From contig NZ_CP080378.1 of assembly GCF_019443445.1 (NCBI RefSeq), forward strand, positions 2,542,001-2,606,000: a stretch of DNA of 64,000 nt, written 5' to 3'. Source of the stretch: Massilia sp. PAMC28688 (GTDB taxonomy: Bacteria > Pseudomonadota > Gammaproteobacteria > Burkholderiales > Burkholderiaceae_D). Below, one piece after another: positions 8,623 through 17,542 of the stretch (positions are counted from its first letter, which is position 1; the number at the start of each line of letters is the position of its first letter). The translations under genes were made by a program, and so were the position numbers. Below the pieces are notes generated by a model. It was not told where the DNA came from, made no database searches, and worked only from the letters and a program-made list of their open reading frames with translations.

Positions 8623-9936
8623 ATGCCCGTCCACCGTATGTTCCATGTTCCCGCCGCCCTCGTCATGTCGGCGTTGCTGGCCAGTCCGTTTGCCATGGCC
8701 GATGAAACCTGCAATTCCCCGTACATGTCCGGCCTCATCAAGGGGCAGGAAGACTTCGTGCATGTCTGGACGCTGGGCGTCAAGGGCATGGGCGACGGCT
8801 TTGACAAGCTGGTCACGGTGGACGTCAATCCCGCATCAAAAAACTATGGCAAGGTGGTGGGGCACGTGTCGGTGGGGGCGCGCGGCGAAGCCCATCACAT
8901 GGGCTTTACCGATGACCGGCGCTTCCTGTGGGCAGGCGGCCTGGACGACAACAAGATTTACGTGTTCGATATCCACAGCAATCCGGCCAAGCCCAGGCTG
9001 GTGCGCACCATCACCGATTTCGCCCCCAGGAGCGGCCTGGTGGGGCCCCACACCTTTTACGCCATGCCCGGCCGCATGCTCATTGGCGCCCTGTCCAACA
9101 CCCGCGACCACGGCGGGGTGACCGGCATGGCGATGTACAACAACAAGGGTGAGTTCGTCAGCAAGCACGACATGCCCACCACCAACGGTGGCGATGGCTA
9201 TGGCTACGACATTGCCATCAATCCCGGCAAGAATGTGATGCTCACGTCGAGCTTTACTGGCTGGAACAATTACATGATGGACATGGGCAAGATGATCAAG
9301 GACCCGGCCGCCATGAAGAATTTCGGCAGCACCATGGTCTTGTGGAACCTGAAGGCCATGCAGCCGCAAAAGATTTTTTCAGTCCCCGGGGCGCCGCTGG
9401 AAATCCGCTGGTCGCTCAAGCAGGGCGACGACTGGGCCATCACGGCCAGTGCACTCACATCCAAGCTGTGGCTGGTCAAGAAGGATGCCAAGGGCGAGTG
9501 GCAAGCAAAGGATGTGGCCACCATTGGCGACCCGGCCAAGATTCCGCTGCCGGTCGACATTTCCATTACGGCCGACGGCAAGGGCTTGTGGGTCAATACC
9601 TTCATGGATGGGACCACGCGCTACTTCGACCTGAGCAATCCCGAAGCGCCCCGCCAGACGTATGCCAAACAGACCGGTTCCCAGGTCAATATGGTGTCGC
9701 AGAGCTGGGATGGAAAGCGCATCTACATCACCAGCTCGCTGCTGGCCAACTGGGACAAGAAGGGCGCGGACGATGAACAGTTCCTCAAGCTGTTTGCCTG
9801 GGATGGCAAGGAGCTCAAGGAGGCGTGGAAGATCGACTTCTACAAGCTCAAATTGGGCCGCGCCCACCACATGAAGTTTGGTGCCAGGGCGGCAGCCGTG
9901 GCCGCTATCAAACCGGCAGCACTGGCTTCACGCTAG
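8623..9936 (+). CDS. mtoX: Methanethiol oxidase (selenium-binding protein SBP56 family)
   Basis: Bacterial SBP56-family proteins of the MtoX type oxidise methanethiol to formaldehyde, sulfide and hydrogen peroxide in the periplasm and depend on copper. The 437-residue protein has a Sec signal peptide (residues 1-26, ending FAMADETC) and the family blocks near YMSGLIKGQEDFVHVW, EAHHMGFTDDRRFLWAGG, VGPHTFYAMPGRMLIGALSN and RAHHMKFG at the C-terminus; the conserved His residues are candidates for metal ligands. GGAGAC (8611-8616) is a good ribosome binding site for the ATG at 8623. It leads an operon with a SCO-type copper chaperone and a MauG-like di-haem protein, the partner set known beside methanethiol oxidase genes, which supports the functional call. 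Confidence 0.85.
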   Translation: MPVHRMFHVPAALVMSALLASPFAMADETCNSPYMSGLIKGQEDFVHVWTLGVKGMGDGFDKLVTVDVNPASKNYGKVVGHVSVGARGEAHHMGFTDDRRFLWAGGLDDNKIYVFDIHSNPAKPRLVRTITDFAPRSGLVGPHTFYAMPGRMLIGALSNTRDHGGVTGMAMYNNKGEFVSKHDMPTTNGGDGYGYDIAINPGKNVMLTSSFTGWNNYMMDMGKMIKDPAAMKNFGSTMVLWNLKAMQPQKIFSVPGAPLEIRWSLKQGDDWAITASALTSKLWLVKKDAKGEWQAKDVATIGDPAKIPLPVDISITADGKGLWVNTFMDGTTRYFDLSNPEAPRQTYAKQTGSQVNMVSQSWDGKRIYITSSLLANWDKKGADDEQFLKLFAWDGKELKEAWKIDFYKLKLGRAHHMKFGARAAAVAAIKPAALASR

Positions 9937-9982
9937 CATGCGCAGGCGGCCGTCATGTCGGCGGCCACTGGAAGGGACCAAG

Positions 9983-10663
9983 ATGACCGTGATCGACCTT
10001 GCGCGCCGCGCCACCTTGCTGGCGGCGCTGGCGCTGCCCGCCGTGGCCAGTGCCACGGCGTTGCCGCCGCTGGGCTTTGTGCCGCCGCCACCGGGCTCTT
10101 ACCAGCTGCACCGCATCATGCAGGCGCCGGACGGCAATGTGCTCGACAGCGACGGTCGCGCCCATCGGCTCGCCCATTTCACGCGCGGCAAGATCACTGT
10201 GTTTTCCTTTATCTACACATACTGCACCGATGCCAGGGGCTGCCCGCTGGCGTATGAAACGCTGCACAGCCTCAAGAAGACCATTGAAGCGGACCGCAGC
10301 CTGCACGACAAGGTGCGCTTCGTGAGCATGAGTTTTGATCCCCGCAACGATACGCCCGACATCATGCGCCGCTATGGCGACAGCGAACTGCGCGACCGGC
10401 GCGGCCTGCGCTGGCACTTCCTGACCACCCGGTCCGGCGCCGAACTGGCGCCCATGCTGGACGGCTTCGGGCAGGATGTGAGCGTTGCCGCCGACCAGCC
10501 GGACGGCGCCCGGGTGCCGGTGCTGCAGCACATGCTCAAGGTGTATCTGCTTGACAGCAGGGGGAGCGTGCGTGAAATCTACAGTACGTCCTTCCTCCAT
10601 CCCACGATTTTGCTGGGCGATATCAGGACGCTGCTGCGCGAGCGGCCTGCCGCGCGCCGATGA
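9983..10663 (+). CDS. SCO1/SenC-family copper chaperone, periplasmic
   Basis: SCO proteins are thioredoxin-fold copper carriers; beside mtoX this one probably metallates the oxidase. The 226-residue protein has a signal peptide (LLAALALPAVASA), a strand/turn FSFIYTYC, and a distal His (H183 in LQHMLKVYLLD) in the position of the third copper ligand. The two Cys ligands are C81 and C87, spaced C-x5-C instead of the canonical C-x3-C. Its start at 9983 follows GAAGGGA; the open frame extends 105 bases upstream without a comparable site. It begins 47 bases after mtoX and its stop overlaps the mauG start by four bases (ATGA), indicating translational coupling. Confidence 0.82.
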   Translation: MTVIDLARRATLLAALALPAVASATALPPLGFVPPPPGSYQLHRIMQAPDGNVLDSDGRAHRLAHFTRGKITVFSFIYTYCTDARGCPLAYETLHSLKKTIEADRSLHDKVRFVSMSFDPRNDTPDIMRRYGDSELRDRRGLRWHFLTTRSGAELAPMLDGFGQDVSVAADQPDGARVPVLQHMLKVYLLDSRGSVREIYSTSFLHPTILLGDIRTLLRERPAARR

Positions 10664-11865
10664 AAGCGCTGCTGCCCGTTTGCCTGGTGGTGCAGCTGGC
10701 GCTGCTGGGCGCCTGCCAGCCACCGCCGGCGATCATGCCTGGCCCGGCGCTGGGCTTGCCAGCGCTGCCGCCGGCCCCGCGCGGCGCCGATACCGCGGCC
10801 GCGGTGGAACTGGGCCGCAAGCTGTTCATGGACCGGCGGCTGTCGCACAACAACACCATGTCCTGTGCCATGTGCCACATCCCGGAGCAAGGCTTTACGG
10901 CCACGCAACTGGGCACGGCGCTGGGTCTGGAAGGACGCACGCTGCGGCGCAATGCGCCCACCCTGCTCAACGTGGCCTATGTGCAGCCGCTGTTTCATGA
11001 TGGACGCGCCGAGTCCCTGCACCTGCAAGCCTGGGATCCGCTGCTCAATCCCATCGAGATGGGCAATCCCGATTCCTCCGGGCTGATCGACAAGCTGCGC
11101 CGGATGCCGGACTACGACGGCCTGTTCGAGGCTGCCTTCGACGGGGCGCAGGCGGACCGCCGCACGGTCGGGCTGGCCCTGGCCAGTTACCAGCGCACAC
11201 TGGTGGCGGGCAATTCCCGCTTTGACCGCTGGCATTACGGCAAGCAGGCCCATGCCCTCACGCCGCAGGAGCAGGCCGGCTTCAAGATCTTTACCGGCAA
11301 GGGGCGTTGCGTGGCCTGCCATGCGATCGGGAAGCAGCACGCTCTGTTTACCGACGGGCGCTTCCACAATACCGGGGTCGGCCTCGGCCCGCGCGCGGGC
11401 AGCCACCGGGTACGCCTGGCCGCCGGTATCGACATTGAGGTGACGGCGCAGTCGCTGGCCAGTGTCAGCGAGCCGCTGCAGGCGGACCTGGGGCGCTACG
11501 AAGTCACGCGCCTGCCGGCCCACCGCTACGCCTACCGCACTCCTGGCCTGCGCAACGTGGCGCTGACGGCGCCCTATATGCACGACGGTTCACTGGCCTC
11601 GCTGGAAGACGTGGTGGCGTTCTACCAGCGCGGCGGGATAGACAATCCGGCGCGCGACCCGCTGCTGCGGCCCTTGCAGCTCGGTGAGCAGGAAAAAGCC
11701 GACCTGAGCGCCTTTCTGCGCAGTCTGACCGGTGACAAGATCGACGCCCTGGCCGCTGCCGCGAGAAGGGGAAGTGGCGGCCATCCGCTACCGCCGGATA
11801 CAACCGCAACGGCCAGGCGCGGCGAACACGATTCCCCTGCCGGGCGCAAGGCGATGGGCCCCTAG
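10660..11865 (+). CDS. MauG-like di-haem cytochrome c peroxidase family lipoprotein
   Basis: The 401-residue protein has a lipoprotein signal (LLGAC, Cys19) and two c-type haem-binding motifs, CAMCH (69-73) and CVACH (217-221), arranged as in di-haem peroxidases and MauG, together with the RRNAPTLLNVAY, FHDGRAESL and APYMHDGSLASL blocks of that family. MauG-type enzymes carry out oxidative maturation of partner proteins; here the partner is presumably MtoX, consistent with the recurring mtoX-SCO-mauG arrangement. The start overlaps the SCO gene stop (ATGA). The C-terminal 40 residues are low-complexity. The stop codon overlaps that of the convergent exoprotein gene in the palindrome CTAG. Confidence 0.85.
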   Translation: MKALLPVCLVVQLALLGACQPPPAIMPGPALGLPALPPAPRGADTAAAVELGRKLFMDRRLSHNNTMSCAMCHIPEQGFTATQLGTALGLEGRTLRRNAPTLLNVAYVQPLFHDGRAESLHLQAWDPLLNPIEMGNPDSSGLIDKLRRMPDYDGLFEAAFDGAQADRRTVGLALASYQRTLVAGNSRFDRWHYGKQAHALTPQEQAGFKIFTGKGRCVACHAIGKQHALFTDGRFHNTGVGLGPRAGSHRVRLAAGIDIEVTAQSLASVSEPLQADLGRYEVTRLPAHRYAYRTPGLRNVALTAPYMHDGSLASLEDVVAFYQRGGIDNPARDPLLRPLQLGEQEKADLSAFLRSLTGDKIDALAAAARRGSGGHPLPPDTTATARRGEHDSPAGRKAMGP

Positions 11866-14800
11866 TTGGTACGCATCTCAAACAGGAAGTCGCCGCCCGG
11901 CTGGTGTCCTGCTGCCGACACGGAGCCATACTTCGGGGTTTGAGGGAAGTCCTTTTTCACGCGCGACTGCACTTCCGTAAAGATCTTGCTGCCGGGCTTC
12001 CAGTCGGCGATGGTGCCCACCACCTGCATCAGGTGCCACGCAAAGATGGAGTGGCCTCCCTTGCCTTCGTCAGCCACCGGCTCGTCGCCGCCCGAGGAGA
12101 GCACCACCACCGAACGCTTGGCCAGCACTTCCTCGACCTTCACATCCTGGCCGACGGCGTCCATGCCTTCGCGCGCGAACCCGCCCGAGTAGCAGCTGTC
12201 GGAAATGAGCGACATCTGGCGCGAACGGATGCCCGTCAGGAGCTGGGCAATGTCGCTGTTCGATACCCAGCTGGCCGGTTCGTTGACATTGGCGTCCGCC
12301 GCCAGCCAGTAGCCCGCGCCATTTTTTTCCAGCGAATAGCCGTGGCCGGCGTAGTAGATGACGACACTGTCGGACGGATCGACCCGGGTCGACAGCGCGT
12401 TCAGGGTGCGGATGATGTCGGCCTTGACGGGATTGCGCACGACCGTCACTTCGTAGCCGAGCTTGTCGGCGAGCTGGCGCGCGACTGCATCGACGTCGGG
12501 AATCGCGTTTTCCAGTTTGGGGATTTGCTTGTCCGTGTAGTCGTTAATCCCGAACAGCACGGCAATCTTGCGTTCGATCTGGGGCACACTGGCCATCTTC
12601 GGGCGCGTGCTTTTCACATCGGCCTGGGTGTGCGCCTTGGCCTGGTGGATTTCGTCGAGCTGGGCGCGGGTAATCAGGCAGGCTCCGGAACTGGCTTCGA
12701 CAATGGTGGTGCACGGCTGAACATCGGCCAGCCTGGGGTCGATGTCGAGCTTGTAGATGGCGTCGGCAAACAGCTTTTTCTTGAAATCCTTGCGCCGGTC
12801 AATCAGGTGCGCCAGCTCATTGTGGTTCATCGCGCCGATGGCGACGGGGCTGAAGCTGTTTGCCGCCACGGCTGCGCTTGATGTGGTGATCGCCACCGCC
12901 ACCTGCGGCGCGCCGGTGCCAAGGCCCGTCACGGCGCCGCTGACAGCTGCCGCCTGCTGGGGCGCGAGCGCCACCGGCAGTGCCGCCTGCACCGCCTGCT
13001 GCGAAGCCTGGGCGCTGCTGCCGGCGGCCGTCTCGGGCAAGCCCGCTGCAAGCCCGTCGAACCGGATCTGCAAGGCGCTGGCGTTGGCCGGGTGCTGGGC
13101 AAACACGTAGTTCGCCGCGACCAGGCCACTGCCCTCGATCGCGTAGCTGCCTGGCGCCGAGGACGCTGTGGCCGGGCTGGTCCACGCCAGGGTACCGCTG
13201 GCCGCGCCGGCCAGTTGGTCGCTTCCCTTCCAGCCCGTGACGGTGCCGGTGAAGCCGCCCGGGGTGGTGCCGGCGCTGCGCTCGGCCGGGGTGGCCTGGT
13301 AGAGCAGGGTGGCAGGCGTGATGGTGCCCACGTTGCCACGCGCGCTGGCGCTGACCAGGGTGGACGCATTGCTCAGGATGACGTTGCCGACCCGGTAGTT
13401 CGCTGCATCCGCGCCGCCAATGTCAAAACTGCCGCTCACGCTGACCTGCTTTTGCTGTCCCACGTTGGCCGAGTCGAAGCTGCCCGCGCTGGGGCCGGCC
13501 ACGGTGACGCGGTCGCCGGCGACCAGGCCGCCGAGCAGGAACTGGCCGGGCGCCAGCGTGGCGTCGGTCGTCGCGTCATACTCCTTGCTGACGCTGCCGG
13601 TGAGGCCGATCTCCAGCGGCCGGTGCATCACGTCGCCGCTGGTGGCAGCCGGCATGGACAGTACGTAGTTGGCCGCGTCCGCCCCGGTCAGGGTACCGCC
13701 GCTCACCGTCACGTTCTTGGACAGGCCCGCATCCCTGGTGTCGAACTGGCCGCTTACGCCTTCGAGCGCCAGCAGGTCGCCGGCCAGCGCATCTGCCAGC
13801 GACGCCGAGAGCGCGGCATCGCGGCTGCCGTCATATACCCTGGCAGCGACGCTCAGGTTGACGCCGACCGCGCGCGGTGTGATGTCGGCATGGGTGGTGG
13901 CCGGGCTGGCCAGCGTGTAGTTGCCCGCGTCGGCCCCGCTCAGGGTGGCGCCCGCAATCGTCACGGTCTTGGCACTGCCGGCGTGTTTGGTGTCGAACAG
14001 GCCGGTCGCGCCGCTGAAGCTGACCATATCCCCGCCAAGCACGCCCGACAGGGACCCTGTCAGCGTGGCGGCGCGGGTGGCATCGTAGACCTTGTTGGCC
14101 GCCGTGACGGTGGCGCTGACCGGCCTGGGCGTGATGGTGCCGACATTGCCGCTGGCGCTGGCGGTGACGAGGTTGGATGAGGCGCCAAGATAAACGTCAC
14201 CGATGCGGTAGTTCGATGCCTGTGCGCCGTCGATGGTGAAGGTGCCGGTGGCCGTGACCTGCTTGAACTGCCCGGCATGGCGCGAGTCGAAACTGCCCTG
14301 GGCCGGGCCGGTAACGGAGAGGCTTTCCCCGGCCAGTACGCCGTCAAGGCGGAACTGGCCGGCGCCCACGCTGGCGAGCAGTGTGGCGTCATACTCCTTG
14401 CGCACTTCGCCGGCAATGGCGATGGCCAGCGGCCGGTGGGTAATGTCGGCGTTGACCACGAGCGAGGGCGCGAGCGCGTAATTGCCTGCATCGGCGCCGG
14501 CCAGCGTGCCGGTGATCGTGACGGGCCTTGCCGCGCCCACGTCCTTGCTGTCGAACAGGCCGGTGGCGCCATCGAGCCATACCGTGTCGCCGCCCAGGAC
14601 ATCGGCCAGCGCGCCCGACAGCGCCGCGCTGCGGCTGCCGTCATAGACCTTGTTTGCCGCGCTCAGGCCGTTCGCGCCCATCGGCCGCGGCGTAATGTCG
14701 GCCTGCATGGCGGCGGCGCCGGTGAGCGTGTAGTTGGCGGCATCGGCGCCGGTCAGGGTGGCGCTGGAAAATGTCACGGTCTTGCCAAGCCCCACGTGCT

Positions 14801-17504
14801 TGCTGTCGAACAGGCCGCTGGCGCTGCCCAAAGCCACGCTGTCGCCGTCGATCATGCCGGACAGCGAACCGGACAGCGAGGCGGTGCGGGTGGCGTCGTA
14901 CGTCTTGTTGGCCGCCACCAGCTGGGCACTGAGGGCTTTGCGGGTGATGTCGGCAACATATGATTGCGTCACCCCGAACACGGGCAGGTCGATGGCGGTC
15001 ACCACGGCGAAGGCCGGGCTATCGTAGTCATACACGATGGCCTTGTCGACGCCGGCGTTCTTGTCCTGGAAGCTGGTCTCCATCACGACATTGCCGTGGT
15101 CAGGACTGAGCACAAGCCCTTCGGGCAAACCGCTTTGCCCGACCCACCGCGAGAACGATGCGGCGCTGGTGCCGTCATACTCGCGCGAAGCATCGACCCT
15201 GACCTGAGCGTGGACCGCATCGGCCATCAGCACGCCATGCTGGCCGATACCCGAGCGCAGCGGGGTGGCGTCGACGCCCGCGCCCACCTGCACGTAGGTG
15301 TAGCCGAGCTGCTCCAGGGCGCTGGCGGGGAAGGCCGTCTGGCCGGCAGCCAGGCGCATGACCCAGTAGCCATTGGGCGTGGCCAGCATGCTGCCGGTCG
15401 ATGTCAGGCTGCCGGTGGACATGTCGAGCGCGCCACCTTCGGCGCCGGCTGAAATCGTGCTGTTGTTGAGCGCGAAACTGGTGGGCGCCAGTACATTGAC
15501 ATAGTCGGTGGCGTCCAGGCTGGCGGCATTCAGTGCCACTGCAGCGGCGCTGATCGAGATCATGCTGAGGCCTTCCGACGAATCGGCGCGCACCACCGCA
15601 TTGTCAAGCCGGACGCTGTCGGCCTCGAAGGCGATGTCGCCGCCATCAACCGTGCTCGCGCCCGACAGGTCGACGCTGCCGGCGGTCATGGCAAGCATGC
15701 CGCCTGCCGTATTGAGGGTGCTGCCGGCGATCGTGATGTGCTGGGCGCTGCCATATTCGCCGGCCCCGCCGCCCAGCAGCAGGTAGCCGCCGCGCGTGAT
15801 GAAGCGCGCACCCTCGCGCAGATTGATGCCGCCGGCGCCGTCGCCATCGCTGTCGGCGGTCAGGCTGACCCGGATGGCGGAGGTGTCAACCGTCATTCCG
15901 GCGCCCGCATTGACGGTGATGTCATTGTGCGCTTCCAGGTTCAGCGAGGCCCCGGAGTCCGCCCTGAAGCTCCCCTGGCTGATGTTGGCCACTTCCGATC
16001 CCAGCACAATATTGCCCGATTGGACTCCGCTGCCATGCCCGCCGGCCCGCAGCGTCACGCCCGCGCCGCGTGCCAGCGCATACGAGAGCGCCTCGGTAGC
16101 GATGAAGGGTGCCGGGTCGCTGTTCCCGCTCCCGTTGCTGCGGGCCGTGATGCCGCCGGCGCCAAGCAGCCAGCTGCCTGGCCGGCCGCCGCCGCGCGTG
16201 ACATCGACCAGGGGATTGCCCTCGAGGACGAGGCCGGAGGTTTCGATCACGCCACCGTCACCGGTCTCCAGGCCGCCCCTGGCTTCGAGGGTGCCGAAGA
16301 CGCGCGTGCTGCCGCCGGACCATACGACGATCGTGCCGCCATTGCCGTTCATGTCGGTGGCGCTGGCGCTGATGCTGGCCGATGGCGCAATGTAGGTGTT
16401 GAGCGCGTGGTGGATGGCGGCGTCGGCACCGCCGGCGCTGCCGCCCACCAGCACTTCGCCCCCGGTCCAGCCGTTGGCGCTGATCCCAGCCGTACTGTCG
16501 ATGTTTACCTGCTGTCCCAGGAGATGGACGGAGCCGCCAATGTCACCGCTGTTGTCCGCGCTCACCGTTCCCGCCACCGTGGTGGTGCCGTCGCGCGAGT
16601 CGACCAGCAGCCTGCCGCCCAGGTAGGTGGTCGAATTGACGCTGGTCTGGCTGCCCGCTCCCAGCCCGATGTCGCCACTGGCCCGGATCACGATGCGCCC
16701 GACATTGTCGTAGTCCATGCTGTCGGCACGCACAATGCCATCCTGGTTGACGCTGGCGCCATGCAGGTCAATGCTGCCCCCTTCCGGGGCCAGCAGCGAG
16801 CCCAGGTTCACCGTCGTGTTTTCCGGCGCGCTGACCCGCACCGTGACATTCGGCGCGCCCGAGTCGACCAGCTCAATGCTCTTGCCGGCAGCCAGCACGA
16901 TCTTGCCCGTCTCGCTCTCGATGGCGCCTTCGTTGCGCACCGCGTCGCCAAGCAGCCAGAGGCGCCCGCCAAAGCTGGTCGTGATGGTGCCCCGGTTGAG
17001 CACCTGGCCCGCGGAGGACCCGCTGGTGGCAAACGAAAAGCGGTTGTTGATGAAGTCTTCGTTGGCAATGCCCAGCGTCGATGCCACCATGGCGCCCACA
17101 TCGACCCGGGCGCTGCTGCCGAACAGCACGCCGTGCGGATTGACCAGCCACACTTCGCCATTCGAGGTCAGGCTGCCCAGGATGCTGGAGGGATCATTGC
17201 CGACCACGCGGTTGAGCACCTTGCTCGATGCGCTTTCCTGCTCGAAGCGCACGCCATTGTTGGCGCCGATCGAAAAGCTTTCCCAGTTCAGCACTGCGTT
17301 GGGCGAATTGGTGATGGTCAGCTGCGATCCATCGATCACCGCCGGCGCCGTGCCGCTGACGACCTGCAGGCCGGTGGGCAGTTGCGCCCACGCGGGCGCC
17401 GCGGCGCCACCGAAGGCGGCAATGAGCGAGGCCACCAGCGCACGGCGCGCATGGCGGGTGCGGCGTGGCGACGAGTGGGGACGGTGTTGGCTTGGCAATT
17501 TCAT
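11862..17504 (-). CDS. Two-partner secretion exoprotein (TpsA/FHA-like) with YDG/MBG-type repeats and C-terminal caspase-fold domain
   Basis: The 1880-residue protein begins with an extended signal peptide (cleavage expected after AWA, residue 40) and a TPS/haemagglutination domain at about 42-160 that includes NSPNAVLNWESFSI and the secretion signature LVNPHGVLFG. A beta-helical region follows, then seven repeats marked by YD[AG] with LFDSKHVG/GADAANYTL blocks. Residues 1646-1880 form a peptidase C14 (caspase/metacaspase) domain: IAVLFGINDY, catalytic His1721 in YYAGHGY and catalytic Cys1771 in SDSCYSGG. The upstream frame adds 95 residues that look non-coding; the ATG at 17504 precedes the signal peptide. 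The cognate transporter gene lies 38 bases upstream. It probably reaches the cell surface or medium; the role of the protease there is unknown. Confidence 0.88.
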   Translation of the reverse strand: MKLPSQHRPHSSPRRTRHARRALVASLIAAFGGAAAPAWAQLPTGLQVVSGTAPAVIDGSQLTITNSPNAVLNWESFSIGANNGVRFEQESASSKVLNRVVGNDPSSILGSLTSNGEVWLVNPHGVLFGSSARVDVGAMVASTLGIANEDFINNRFSFATSGSSAGQVLNRGTITTSFGGRLWLLGDAVRNEGAIESETGKIVLAAGKSIELVDSGAPNVTVRVSAPENTTVNLGSLLAPEGGSIDLHGASVNQDGIVRADSMDYDNVGRIVIRASGDIGLGAGSQTSVNSTTYLGGRLLVDSRDGTTTVAGTVSADNSGDIGGSVHLLGQQVNIDSTAGISANGWTGGEVLVGGSAGGADAAIHHALNTYIAPSASISASATDMNGNGGTIVVWSGGSTRVFGTLEARGGLETGDGGVIETSGLVLEGNPLVDVTRGGGRPGSWLLGAGGITARSNGSGNSDPAPFIATEALSYALARGAGVTLRAGGHGSGVQSGNIVLGSEVANISQGSFRADSGASLNLEAHNDITVNAGAGMTVDTSAIRVSLTADSDGDGAGGINLREGARFITRGGYLLLGGGAGEYGSAQHITIAGSTLNTAGGMLAMTAGSVDLSGASTVDGGDIAFEADSVRLDNAVVRADSSEGLSMISISAAAVALNAASLDATDYVNVLAPTSFALNNSTISAGAEGGALDMSTGSLTSTGSMLATPNGYWVMRLAAGQTAFPASALEQLGYTYVQVGAGVDATPLRSGIGQHGVLMADAVHAQVRVDASREYDGTSAASFSRWVGQSGLPEGLVLSPDHGNVVMETSFQDKNAGVDKAIVYDYDSPAFAVVTAIDLPVFGVTQSYVADITRKALSAQLVAANKTYDATRTASLSGSLSGMIDGDSVALGSASGLFDSKHVGLGKTVTFSSATLTGADAANYTLTGAAAMQADITPRPMGANGLSAANKVYDGSRSAALSGALADVLGGDTVWLDGATGLFDSKDVGAARPVTITGTLAGADAGNYALAPSLVVNADITHRPLAIAIAGEVRKEYDATLLASVGAGQFRLDGVLAGESLSVTGPAQGSFDSRHAGQFKQVTATGTFTIDGAQASNYRIGDVYLGASSNLVTASASGNVGTITPRPVSATVTAANKVYDATRAATLTGSLSGVLGGDMVSFSGATGLFDTKHAGSAKTVTIAGATLSGADAGNYTLASPATTHADITPRAVGVNLSVAARVYDGSRDAALSASLADALAGDLLALEGVSGQFDTRDAGLSKNVTVSGGTLTGADAANYVLSMPAATSGDVMHRPLEIGLTGSVSKEYDATTDATLAPGQFLLGGLVAGDRVTVAGPSAGSFDSANVGQQKQVSVSGSFDIGGADAANYRVGNVILSNASTLVSASARGNVGTITPATLLYQATPAERSAGTTPGGFTGTVTGWKGSDQLAGAASGTLAWTSPATASSAPGSYAIEGSGLVAANYVFAQHPANASALQIRFDGLAAGLPETAAGSSAQASQQAVQAALPVALAPQQAAAVSGAVTGLGTGAPQVAVAITTSSAAVAANSFSPVAIGAMNHNELAHLIDRRKDFKKKLFADAIYKLDIDPRLADVQPCTTIVEASSGACLITRAQLDEIHQAKAHTQADVKSTRPKMASVPQIERKIAVLFGINDYTDKQIPKLENAIPDVDAVARQLADKLGYEVTVVRNPVKADIIRTLNALSTRVDPSDSVVIYYAGHGYSLEKNGAGYWLAADANVNEPASWVSNSDIAQLLTGIRSRQMSLISDSCYSGGFAREGMDAVGQDVKVEEVLAKRSVVVLSSGGDEPVADEGKGGHSIFAWHLMQVVGTIADWKPGSKIFTEVQSRVKKDFPQTPKYGSVSAAGHQPGGDFLFEMRTN
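13500..15180 (-). repeat. Seven in-frame YDG/MBG-type repeats inside the exoprotein gene
   Basis: Copies are recognised by codons for YDAT/YDGS/YDGT starting near 15179, 14900, 14644, 14393, 14087, 13835 and 13580, so the period is 251-306 bases (84-102 residues). Each copy carries a GLFDSKHVG- or SFDSRHAG-like block and most a GADAANY-like block. The repeats differ in sequence, so they are diverged domain duplications rather than a slippage-prone DNA array. Extracellular adhesins commonly use such domains as stalks. Confidence 0.7.
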
Positions 17505-17542
17505 GGCGGGATCCTCGGGGATCGATGGCAAAGTGGCGGGAC

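Noticed and set aside
8623..9936. Selenium-binding or selenium metabolism function for the SBP56 gene
   Set aside because: The signal peptide and the SCO and MauG partner genes point to the methanethiol oxidase branch of the family.
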